Part shown: positions 34,401 through 44,267 of the stretch, in pieces
Numbering within the stretch: the first letter of the stretch is position 1
Layout: every line of letters starts with the position of its first letter
Assembly: GCA_963920525.1 (NCBI GenBank)
Contig: OY986438.1
Span: 75,624,136 to 75,688,135 of the forward strand
DNA from: Dichetophora obliterata
Lineage: Eukaryota > Arthropoda > Insecta > Diptera > Sciomyzidae
Length of the DNA: 64,000 bases
Reading direction: 5' to 3'
Made by a program: the position numbers and the translations under genes
The notes under the pieces: generated by a model
What the model was told of the DNA's origin: nothing
The model's database searches: none
The model's input: the letters and a program-made list of their open reading frames with translations, nothing else

Positions 34401-34769
34401 TTTAGGTTATTTCAATTCCCGATAGCTTTAGTTAGCCCCGTGCTGTGAGATGTCTTTAGGTGAATTTTTTTAACTCTCGCAGCCATAGTTTTAAGATCAA
34501 TTTGGTTTTGTTAAACATCAATGATTTCCTTTTAAGTTTCTTTTGATTATTCTGATATCTACAATAAACCATAAAGTAATTTTAAGACACCGTAATTTTA
34601 AGATAGAACAAAACTTCGCTAAGAACAATAAACAATACATTGTACGTTTGACTAAAACTTAAGCGTGAGTTTTTTTTCTTTTGTTTGATTTCTACAGCGG
34701 GGCTTTGTTTTGTGAGACACGAACCCTGGACACCGGCGAGTGATACCTCGGCCGGAAAGGTTCGTCACA

Positions 34770-35785
34770 CACTCACATCATATTTTTCATGATGTGAAAT
34801 TTCATAAAAAGGTCAAGGATATTATGGCTTTGCAAATCACTTTGGGTGAAAAAAGTGGGTTCCTTCACTAGTTAAATCAATTGGTTTGATTCAGCAAATA
34901 GCTCAACATATTGTCCAACAGATGCCAATGGGCCCGAGTGACGTAACCAAGCCGGGTTGCGGACATTGAAATCGCCTGCTACAAATCTCACTGTCAGGAA
35001 ACAACCCCAAAATATGCGTGATCGAATTAGAGAAAGAGTACAATTTGGTAAAAGTGGGCTCCCTCCCCAGATTCGGACTTCTATAAATAAAGCAGAAATA
35101 CAGCAAGTGCGAGCGAAGCCTGAACCTAACCCACAATGAGCTTAACTCTGGATCGGTCACGTTCAGACTCCTCTCACACTGGTACGCTATAAAAAAAAAA
35201 ATAAACTGGCCATTTCAGCCCTTGGAAGGACTTTGACCTGGCTTCTATTGATCAATTGTGTTGTGCGTGTCATTAAATGTTTGATCACAAATGACCGAGA
35301 ACTGGACCTACGTGTTTTATGCCGACTCCGAACGGCTTATGTTCTCAAGAAGCTTTACATGGCAATTTTTACTCTCTGAGGTTTGCCATTGTCTGCAGAG
35401 AGGTGACGACCGAACAGAAAAATTAATTCAATTGAAAAACTTTTCTGTCTGAGCTGGAATTGAACCCGGGCTACCGCGGCTCTTTAGCTTAGGGGCCACG
35501 CACTCTACCCACTAGGCTACGGTCGCCACTAGGCTACTGGTACGCTATATCCGTTCTTATAAAAAGGGCAATGCCCCTATGCAAAGATAACAATGGCAGT
35601 AAGCGAAACCCAGGTATGTGAAAATCTAGTGGATCTGCATCCTCGGCCACCTGGGTCTCGGTCAGTGCCATTATTTGAGGCCTATGTAGAGTACAATGTA
35701 CATAGACCGAGAAAAAATTCGCCCTCAGTCCACGAACATTGCAGAAATCTATGCGAAAATGACCCGACATTTCCGCACCATGCAA
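34770..35785 (-). pseudogene. Non-LTR element A, endonuclease domain (left copy)
   Basis: Two pieces around a SINE. The first, 35536-35785, has FRIDFCNVRGLRANFFSVYV and IMALTETQV, the N-terminus of an apurinic-type endonuclease domain (LTETQ carries the metal-binding Glu). The second, 34770-35177, has YFCFIYRSPNL and, after a frameshift, GDFNVRNPAW, the catalytic Asp-Asn block. The domain would nick target DNA. A 105-residue frame upstream (35820-36137), rich in Lys and Ser, may be ORF1 or leader sequence and is not assigned. Confidence 0.75.
35191..35535 (-). repeat. tRNA-derived SINE (left copy)
   Basis: Minus strand: GCGACCGTAGCCTAGTGGGT holds a pol III box A, and GGGTTCAATTCC is a good box B about 35 nt downstream. 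A body of about 270 nt follows, ending in a T/A tract. Flanked by the 13-bp duplication ATAGCGTACCAGT (as its complement at 35178-35190 and 35536-35548). It sits inside the endonuclease region of element A. Confidence 0.85.
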
Positions 35786-36606
35786 AAATCAAACAAATAA
35801 GGGCATATAAGGTAATTAGTTACGGCTGCAAGAGAGCTGCACAACATGAGCAGTATAAAAAGTACTGAAGTAAAGGCATAACACTTGCTTGGTTCGGGTG
35901 ACGAACGGGGGTGGTTTCAATGGCGGAAAAAGACAAAGAAAATGCAAACTTTTTTGTGTGTGTACAGTACAAAGTTATTTTATTTATGTGATGTTGTTTT
36001 TGATACGTTGATGGTGATTTTTTCTTGTTGATCTTTATGTCGGCTTCAGATGATTTGGTATTTATGTTGATTGTAGAAACAAACGGCTTCAGATGCTTGT
36101 CCAACGATGGCTGCTTTTTCTCGATATTGGTAGACAATAGCTTGTACCAGTTTGGGCTCTATTTTCCAGTACAGGATAATAGCTCACAATTCAGCTCACT
36201 GTGCAACCCTACTTACAAACGTAATGTGAAAGGATGGGTGAGTTGACGGAACCGAAAAAAACAACAATTACTTACACCGCAAGGAGCATAGAAAAGCCCC
36301 TCACATGGTCAGACAAAAAAACACCAATGTTGTCGACGGTGTTGATGCTGCTGCTGGCGGCTGGCTCTTTGCAAAACAGGTTTTGCTGTTGTGTTGTTGA
36401 TTGGAGCTACTGAGTTATTGTTGCTTTAAGGTATTGTTGTTGTTTTTATAATTATTTATTTTTGCAGTAATGTTCTTTTGTTTGTTTATCAAGTTTTATT
36501 TTATTTAAATTGTTTTAAAGTAAAATCAGACAGATAACATTTAATTTGTACGCGGTGTATATTTAGACACGAAACACACGACAAAACATTTAAGCCACGG
36601 TACAAA

Positions 36607-37565
36607 CAACTAGCTTAAAAAATTAAATTTATGACGGGGACGGACGGAAGCACTTCTACGCCCAACGAGATCACGAACGCAACTCCTATTAAATTCACTT
36701 AAAGCTCTGTTAACAGGTGAGTTTAATGCATAATTTGTTCGGCAATTGCCTAAATAAATAATATCAGAGTATTTTAAATATTTAGTTGGTACATCAAAGT
36801 TAATTAACTTTAAAAATTTTGGACAATCTACCGTCCCAGCTACAACATCATAAATTAATAGTAGTGATAATAAGGTTCTTCTTTTATGTGAATTAATAGT
36901 AGTGATAATAAGGTTCTTCTTTTATGAGGCTTCAAGTGTAATTGAGCACATCTGGCATCGTAGGAAAGAATTGGCAATTCAAAATTTATATAGCGCAAAG
37001 CAAATCTTAAAAAATATTTTTGAACATGCTCAAGACGCAAAATACATGACGCATAAATTACACCCAGGTCTTTAACAATTAATAACACATCAATCGTAGA
37101 AATTATTTAAGTCAGATTGCAATTTTGACATATCAGAAAAGTTTTTCACTTTAAGATAAATTTTTAGATCATCTGCGAAAAGGCGACATTTGCAGCCCTA
37201 TTCTGGCAAAGTAACAATTGTTACCGAGTATATTTAATATTTCTATGTGTTTGTTGTAATTTTTGTTTTCAGAACAAAATTTGAAGCTCAAAAAATTTTT
37301 TTATGAAATTGTCACTATCTGAAAAGCAAGTGGCACTATGTATAAAAATTTATTATTTTTGAGCTTCAAATTTTGTTTTGAAATCAAAATCTTACAACAA
37401 ACATACAAATATTAAAAATACTGGGTAACAATTGTTACTTTGCCAGAATTGTTAGATTGCTTAACAGAAAACGATAAATCATTTGTGAAGATTAAAAATA
37501 ACAATGGACCAGATGTTGCAACAAATGAATTAGAACTAGTATTATCAATTTTTACGTAATTTATT
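36607..37565 (-). pseudogene. Non-LTR element B, RT remnant (left copy)
   Basis: Minus-strand pieces: FVATSGPLLFLIFTNDLSFS (about 37455-37560), then, beyond a nested MITE, CRLFADDLKIYLKVKNFSD (polymerase active site FADD, about 37100-37195). An internal deletion follows, then KDLGVIYASCILRLEHVQKY and LRFALRYINFELPILSYDAR (36855-37088), ending with NRALSEFNRSCVRDLVGRRS. It belongs to another family than element A. A 36-bp tandem duplication (36854-36925) disrupts the C-terminal part. Confidence 0.7.
37200..37439. mobile_element. Foldback MITE in element B (left copy)
   Basis: Almost the whole 240 bp is an inverted repeat with ATTCTGGCAAAGTAACAATT ends. It splits the RT frame of element B immediately before FADD. 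No coding capacity; superfamily unassigned. Confidence 0.75.
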
Positions 37566-37888
37566 AAGGCTATTTACAGTTTGAATACGATGGTCTGCTA
37601 TTTGTACGATTTGTTATATGTACGCTAATTTACGTAAGCGTATTTTGCTTTGTTGTTGTTTTGCATGCAAACGCAAATACGCAAACACGCGTAAATGAAA
37701 GTAGCCCTTGGACGTGTTTTTTTGCACCTCGTATTTTTATGCTGTCTACAGCCGCGTAAACACATACATCACAGAGTTGCAAAATTTTTTAATACGACAG
37801 TCACATGGCGGCGTGCTCACAGTTTTAACAATAGCAAATACTATAAATACGATTTTTTTAAATGTACGCTTAAACTGTGAATAGCCTT
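37566..37888. mobile_element. MITE with AAGGCTATT ends (left copy)
   Basis: Ends AAGGCTATTTACAGTTT and complement of AAACTGTGAATAGCCTT (one mismatch), about 323 bp. The interior has a weak foldback around TTTGCATGCAAACGC. The small frame at 37695-37880 is not recognised. Harbinger-like by its end sequence only; target duplication unclear. Confidence 0.6.
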
Positions 37889-38167
37889 ATAATATTCGAC
37901 AGATATGAGCCAAACCATTTAAGAGCAGGTTCTCATGAAACTCGAGCTTAAAACTCAATTATTTTGGAACGAAGTTCCTTTACGCTGCTTGCGGGTAGTG
38001 TGATTTGGTAGAAACCGTTACGTAACAGTTAGATTGCTGTGTGTGTATGTGTACGAATATCGAGCAGGCAAGTGCGCAACTCTCTCTCTCTCTCTCTCTG
38101 TGTGCCTCTGTTTCTGGCACGTAGAAATTTCGTTAAAAAGTGTTTGCTTGTTTTAAATCATTCGTGA

Positions 38168-38864
38168 GAATCTTTATTGCAATTTAGTTTTAAGAAATGG
38201 AAACTGCAGCATATGTGTGAATTACAGAGTAAACTTATGTTAGAATTTAAAAAATTCCTAAAAATGTATTTTTTTCTTATACCCTTTTTATGTGTGCTGG
38301 CAGTATTAAGGAATCGCTGATTTCGAACATGATTTAAAAAACTTTTTGAAACTAGGGTGTACCCTAGAAATGAGTTTTTTGCTTTATACTCTTAGTAGAT
38401 GCTCTGGTTACTGATTTCGAATCTGATGTTAGAATTTCAAAAAGTTTATTTACCCTAGGATGGACCCTAAAAATATGTTTTTTGCTTTATACTCTTAGTA
38501 TATGTACTGGCAGTATTAAGGGGTCGCTGATTTCGAATCTTATGTTAGTATTTAAAAAAAAATTTTACACTAAGGTAGACCCTTAAAATGTGTTTTTGTT
38601 TTATACTTTTTGTAGATGCGCTGGTCACAGATTGCAAATCTTATGTAAGAATTTCAAATAGTTTTTTGACACTAGGTTGGACCTTAAAAATGTGTTTTTT
38701 GCAGAGACCGTACTGAGTATGCATTTTATAATGAAAAGCAAAAAATAATAATTATCTTATGACTTTTAAAATTTTGAGCAAAAAAAATTAATTATTTCTG
38801 CTTTTTATTTTTTAAGGCAAAAATAAAAATCAAAACTTACCAGTTATTTTGTGACCAAAAAATA
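38168..38864. other. 697-bp spacer of the inverted repeat
   Basis: Non-palindromic. 38270-38700 has about four degenerate tandem units of 105-112 bp (CTGATTTCGAATCTTATG... and TTTGCTTTATACTCTTAG... modules). 38705-38864 carries a satellite piece ending CCAGTTATTTTGTGACC, of the same kind as at 46380-46700 and 47640-48130. Confidence 0.8.
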
Positions 38865-39143
38865 TCACGAATGATTTAAAACAAGCAAACACTTTTTAAC
38901 GAAATTTCTACGTGCCAGAAACAGAGGCACACAGAGAGAGAGAGAGAGAGAGTTGCGCACTTGCCTGCTCGATATTCGTACACATACACACACAGCAATC
39001 TAACTGTTACGTGACGGTTTCTACCAAATCACACTACCCGCAAGCAGCGTAAAGGAACTTCGTTCCAAAATAATTGAGTTTTAAGCTCGAGTTTCATGAG
39101 AACCTGCTCTTAAATGGTTTGGCTCATATCTGTCGAATATTAT

Positions 39144-39466
39144 AAGGCTATTCACAGTTTAAGCGTACATTTAAAAAAATCGTATTTATAGTATTTGCTA
39201 TTGTTAAAACTGTGAGCACGCCGCCATGTGACTGTCGTATTAAAAAATTTTGCAACTCTGTGATGTATGTGTTTACGCGGCTGTAGACAGCATAAAAATA
39301 CGAGGTGCAAAAAAACACGTCCAAGGGCTACTTTCATTTACGCGTGTTTGCGTATTTGCGTTTGCATGCAAAACAACAACAAAGCAAAATACGCTTACGT
39401 AAATTAGCGTACATATAACAAATCGTACAAATAGCAGACCATCGTATTCAAACTGTAAATAGCCTT
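39144..39466. mobile_element. MITE with AAGGCTATT ends (right copy)
   Basis: Mirror of 37566-37888. Same ends, same length. Confidence 0.6.
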
Positions 39467-40425
39467 AATAAATTACGTAAAAATTGATAATACTAGTTCT
39501 AATTCATTTGTTGCAACATCTGGTCCATTGTTATTTTTAATCTTCACAAATGATTTATCGTTTTCTGTTAAGCAATCTAACAATTCTGGCAAAGTAACAA
39601 TTGTTACCCAGTATTTTTAATATTTGTATGTTTGTTGTAAGTTTTTGATTTCAAAACAAAATTTGAAGCTCAAAAATAATAAATTTTTATACATAGTGCC
39701 ACTTGCTTTTCAGATAGTGACAATTTCATAAAAAAATTTTTTGAGCTTCAAATTTTGTTCTGAAAACAAAAATTACAACAAACACATAGAAATATTAAAT
39801 ATACTCGGTAACAATTGTTACTTTGCCAGAATAGGGCTGCAAATGTCGCCTTTTCGCAGATGATCTAAAAATTTATCTTAAAGTGAAAAACTTTTCTGAT
39901 ATGTCAAAATTGCAATCTGACTTAAATAATTTCTACGATTGATGTGTTATTAATTGTTAAAGACCTGGGTGTAATTTATGCGTCATGTATTTTGCGTCTT
40001 GAGCATGTTCAAAAATATTTTTTAAGATTTGCTTTGCGCTATATAAATTTTGAATTGCCAATTCTTTCCTACGATGCCAGATGTGCTCAATTACACTTGA
40101 AGCCTCATAAAAGAAGAACCTTATTATCACTACTATTAATTCACATAAAAGAAGAACCTTTTTATCACTACTATTAATTTATGATGTTGTAGCTGGGACG
40201 GTAGATTGTCCAAAATTTTTAAAGTTAATTAACTTTGATGTACCAACTAAATATTTAAAATACTCTGATATTATTTATTTAGGCAATTGCCGAACAAATT
40301 ATGCATTAAACTCACCTGTTAACAGAGCTTTAAGTGAATTTAATAGGAGTTGCGTTCGTGATCTCGTTGGGCGTAGAAGTGCTTCCGTCCGTCCCCGTCA
40401 TAAATTTAATTTTTTAAGCTAGTTG
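39467..40425 (+). pseudogene. Non-LTR element B, RT remnant (right copy)
   Basis: Mirror of 36607-37565. One base differs in the duplicated 36-bp segment (T at 40161), changing a Tyr to Phe in the reading of that segment. RT blocks GPLLFLIFTNDL and LFADDLKIYL are separated by the MITE at 39593-39832. Confidence 0.7.
39593..39832. mobile_element. Foldback MITE in element B (right copy)
   Basis: Mirror of 37200-37439. Confidence 0.75.
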
Positions 40426-41246
40426 TTTGTACCGTGGCTTAAATGTTTTGTCGTGTGTTTCGTGTCTAAATATACACCGCGTACAAATTAAATGTTATCT
40501 GTCTGATTTTACTTTAAAACAATTTAAATAAAATAAAACTTGATAAACAAACAAAAGAACATTACTGCAAAAATAAATAATTATAAAAACAACAACAATA
40601 CCTTAAAGCAACAATAACTCAGCAGCTCCAATCAACAACACAACAGCAAAACCTGTTTTGCAAAGAGCCAGCCGCCAGCAGCAGCATCAACACCGTCGAC
40701 AACATTGGTGTTTTTTTGTCTGACCATGTGAGGGGCTTTTCTATGCTCCTTGCGGTGTAAGTAATTGTTGTTTTTTTCGGTTCCGTCAACTCACCCATCC
40801 TTTCACATTACGTTTGTAAGTAGGGTTGCACAGTGAGCTGAATTGTGAGCTATTATCCTGTACTGGAAAATAGAGCCCAAACTGGTACAAGCTATTGTCT
40901 ACCAATATCGAGAAAAAGCAGCCATCGTTGGACAAGCATCTGAAGCCGTTTGTTTCTACAATCAACATAAATACCAAATCATCTGAAGCCGACATAAAGA
41001 TCAACAAGAAAAAATCACCATCAACGTATCAAAAACAACATCACATAAATAAAATAACTTTGTACTGTACACACACAAAAAAGTTTGCATTTTCTTTGTC
41101 TTTTTCCGCCATTGAAACCACCCCCGTTCGTCACCCGAACCAAGCAAGTGTTATGCCTTTACTTCAGTACTTTTTATACTGCTCATGTTGTGCAGCTCTC
41201 TTGCAGCCGTAACTAATTACCTTATATGCCCTTATTTGTTTGATTT

Positions 41247-42262
41247 TTGCATGGTGCGGAAATGTCGGGTCATTTTCGCATAGATTTCTGCAATGTTCGT
41301 GGACTGAGGGCGAATTTTTTCTCGGTCTATGTACATTGTACTCTACATAGGCCTCAAATAATGGCACTGACCGAGACCCAGGTGGCCGAGGATGCAGATC
41401 CACTAGATTTTCACATACCTGGGTTTCGCTTACTGCCATTGTTATCTTTGCATAGGGGCATTGCCCTTTTTATAAGAACGGATATAGCGTACCAGTAGCC
41501 TAGTGGCGACCGTAGCCTAGTGGGTAGAGTGCGTGGCCCCTAAGCTAAAGAGCCGCGGTAGCCCGGGTTCAATTCCAGCTCAGACAGAAAAGTTTTTCAA
41601 TTGAATTAATTTTTCTGTTCGGTCGTCACCTCTCTGCAGACAATGGCAAACCTCAGAGAGTAAAAATTGCCATGTAAAGCTTCTTGAGAACATAAGCCGT
41701 TCGGAGTCGGCATAAAACACGTAGGTCCAGTTCTCGGTCATTTGTGATCAAACATTTAATGACACGCACAACACAATTGATCAATAGAAGCCAGGTCAAA
41801 GTCCTTCCAAGGGCTGAAATGGCCAGTTTATTTTTTTTTTTATAGCGTACCAGTGTGAGAGGAGTCTGAACGTGACCGATCCAGAGTTAAGCTCATTGTG
41901 GGTTAGGTTCAGGCTTCGCTCGCACTTGCTGTATTTCTGCTTTATTTATAGAAGTCCGAATCTGGGGAGGGAGCCCACTTTTACCAAATTGTACTCTTTC
42001 TCTAATTCGATCACGCATATTTTGGGGTTGTTTCCTGACAGTGAGATTTGTAGCAGGCGATTTCAATGTCCGCAACCCGGCTTGGTTACGTCACTCGGGC
42101 CCATTGGCATCTGTTGGACAATATGTTGAGCTATTTGCTGAATCAAACCAATTGATTTAACTAGTGAAGGAACCCACTTTTTTCACCCAAAGTGATTTGC
42201 AAAGCCATAATATCCTTGACCTTTTTATGAAATTTCACATCATGAAAAATATGATGTGAGTG
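41247..42262 (+). pseudogene. Non-LTR element A, endonuclease domain (right copy)
   Basis: Mirror of 34770-35785: endonuclease N-terminus at 41247-41496, SINE, then 41855-42262 with YFCFIYRSPNL and GDFNVRNPAW. The 105-residue frame at 40895-41212 before it is unassigned, perhaps ORF1 or leader. Strings of CAACAACA at 40580-40690 lie in the presumed 5' region. Confidence 0.75.
41497..41841 (+). repeat. tRNA-derived SINE (right copy)
   Basis: Mirror of 35191-35535, here in sense orientation. Box A at about 41513-41527 (AGCCTAGTGGGTAG), box B at about 41567 (GGGTTCAATTCC), T-rich tail to 41841. 13-bp duplications ATAGCGTACCAGT at 41484-41496 and 41842-41854. Confidence 0.85.
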
Positions 42263-44267
42263 TGTGACGAACCTTTCCGGCCGAGGTATCACTCGCCGGT
42301 GTCCAGGGTTCGTGTCTCACAAAACAAAGCCCCGCTGTAGAAATCAAACAAAAGAAAAAAAACTCACGCTTAAGTTTTAGTCAAACGTACAATGTATTGT
42401 TTATTGTTCTTAGCGAAGTTTTGTTCTATCTTAAAATTACGGTGTCTTAAAATTACTTTATGGTTTATTGTAGATATCAGAATAATCAAAAGAAACTTAA
42501 AAGGAAATCATTGATGTTTAACAAAACCAAATTGATCTTAAAACTATGGCTGCGAGAGTTAAAAAAATTCACCTAAAGACATCTCACAGCACGGGGCTAA
42601 CTAAAGCTATCGGGAATTGAAATAACCTAAATTAAAATGTAGCAAATTACCGCGCGCGGCGTAGCCGAGATATAAAAAAAATAACCTAGAGACATCTCGG
42701 AAACGCATTCAACAGTGGGTGGATAACTATGTGGCGAGAACGCGTCGACGGGTTTGTTTGACGTAGCAAGTTACCGAGCGCGGCGCAGCCGAGATATAAA
42801 AAAAATAACCTAAAGACATCTCGGAAACGCATTCATCAGTGGGTGGACAGCTGCGGGGAGGGAACGCGTCGGTGGCTTGTTTGTCTTGTTTCTTTTCCTC
42901 CAACCAAAGAAAAAAAACCAACTCGGCACGTGCCAGGCGGTGTAGCGTTTATTTACTCAAGTCCCGTTCTGCTGGTCGAGTGGCGTGATTTGACGAGCGC
43001 AACCTACGTTCTAGCGTGCCGACCACGCGGCGTAATGGTACCCGAAAGTCTCGAAGGGAAAAAGAGAATTCTCGATGTACTAGGCGACGGCCATGACGAA
43101 AGACTTAGAAAATTTTCATGTCGAAAAGACTTAGAAAAATTTTCTTAAAATAAGACTTAGAAAATTTTCATGTCGTAAAGACTTAGAAAAATTTTCTCTT
43201 AAAAAAAATGTCCCTGGCGTACTAGGCAACGGCCCTAGCGAAAGACTTAGAAATTTTTCTAAAAAAAATGCCCCTGGCGTACTAGGCAACGGCCTTAGCG
43301 AAAGACTTAGAAATTTTTCTTGACTAAAAGACTTAGAAAAATTCTCTTAAAAAAAGACTTAGAAAATTTTCGTGTCGAAAAGACTTAGAAAAATTTTCTT
43401 AAAAATAAGACTTAGAAAATTTTCATGTCGAAAAGACTTAGAAAAATTTTCTTAAAAAAAAATGTCCCTGGCGTACTAGGCAACGGCCCTAGCGAAAGAC
43501 TTAGAAATTTTTCGTGTCCAAAAGACTTAGAAAAATTTTACTAAAAAAAAAATCTTAGAAAATTTTCGTGTCGAAAAGACTTAGAAAAATTTTCTTAAAA
43601 ATAAGACTTAGAAAATTTTCATGTTGAAAAGACTTAGAAAAATTTTCTTAAAAAAAATGTCCCTGGCGTACTAGGCAAAGGCCCTAGCGAAAGACTTAGA
43701 AATTTTTCTTGACTAAAAGACCTAGAAAAATTTTACTTAAAAAAAGACTTAGAAAAATTTCGAGTCGAAAAGACATAGAAAAATTTCGTGAAAAAAAATG
43801 TTCCTGGCGTACTAGGCAACGGCCCTAGCGAAAGACTTAGAAGGCCTTAGCGCAAGAGTTAGAGTTAAAGCGAAGTTGATGACTTACCTAAGTGGCGGCC
43901 GCAGCAAGAATGAATTTTCTTGCGCTGGTCGAACATGTAGCCAGCTAAGTTTTTTAGTCACCGTGTCAGTATGGTGGGTTTGGTGTAGGTAGGTTTTGCT
44001 ATACATGATGGCGGTGGTACTCAACTTAGTGCAGTGTTGGTAGCCGATAAAAATCCTTTCGCCTAGCGATCGTTTACACGCTGCCTGTTTACTAACCAAT
44101 TTGGAATTTTCCCTAGCCTAAACTATCCTTAATAAGAAACTATCGGTGTTTACAAATAATCATAGGGTATATATAACTCAAAAAAAATAATTTTAATTTT
44201 TTTTCAAATCCTCCGCCTTCGGCTTACTTGAGGACGCAAACGAGTGTAAACGACTTACGTCCTCACA
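42263..44267 (-). mobile_element. 2-kb TGTGA...TCACA element, possible solo LTR (right copy)
   Basis: Mirror of 32765-34769, flanked by AGTG (42259-42262, 44268-44271). Its tandem array spans 43080-43860 and the two-copy repeat 42632-42886. Confidence 0.55.

Larger units (their letters stand above)
32765..34769 (+). mobile_element. 2-kb TGTGA...TCACA element, possible solo LTR (left copy)
   Basis: Begins TGTGAGGACGTAAG, ends GGTTCGTCACA, and is flanked by CACT on both sides (32761-32764, 34770-34773). The TG...CA ends and 4-bp duplication suit a solo LTR of a Gypsy-type element. A TATA-like TATATATACC lies near 32859, and AATAAA-type signals occur near 34563 and 34626. It interrupts ORF2 of element A between endonuclease and RT. 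No coding region. A large tandem array and a two-copy repeat lie within it. A non-autonomous DNA element is the alternative. Confidence 0.55.
30653..38167. repeat. Left arm of a 7.5-kb inverted repeat
   Basis: Every position x here pairs with 77032 minus x in the right arm (38865-46379). The sum holds from end to end, so there is no net insertion or deletion between arms. Differences I noticed are single bases: 36409/40623, 36871/40161, 38019/39013. Contents, read on the minus strand from the inner to the outer end: MITE, non-LTR element B (split by another MITE), non-LTR element A with a SINE and a 2-kb TGTGA...TCACA element inside it. On this side element A continues past the arm boundary to its own poly(A) end at 30508, so this arm looks like the source copy. 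Confidence 0.95.

Noticed and set aside
35820..36137. 105-residue frame as a host gene (mirrored at 40895-41212)
   Set aside because: It sits directly upstream of the non-LTR endonuclease region and has low-complexity Lys/Ser content. At best it is ORF1 or leader of the retroelement, so I did not call a gene.
37695..37880. 61-residue frame mirrored at 39152-39337
   Set aside because: It lies wholly inside a MITE, has no recognisable domain and is duplicated only because of the inverted repeat.
41497..41600. True tRNA gene
   Set aside because: Boxes A and B are present, but the acceptor stem does not close, and a SINE body, T-rich tail and 13-bp target duplication follow.
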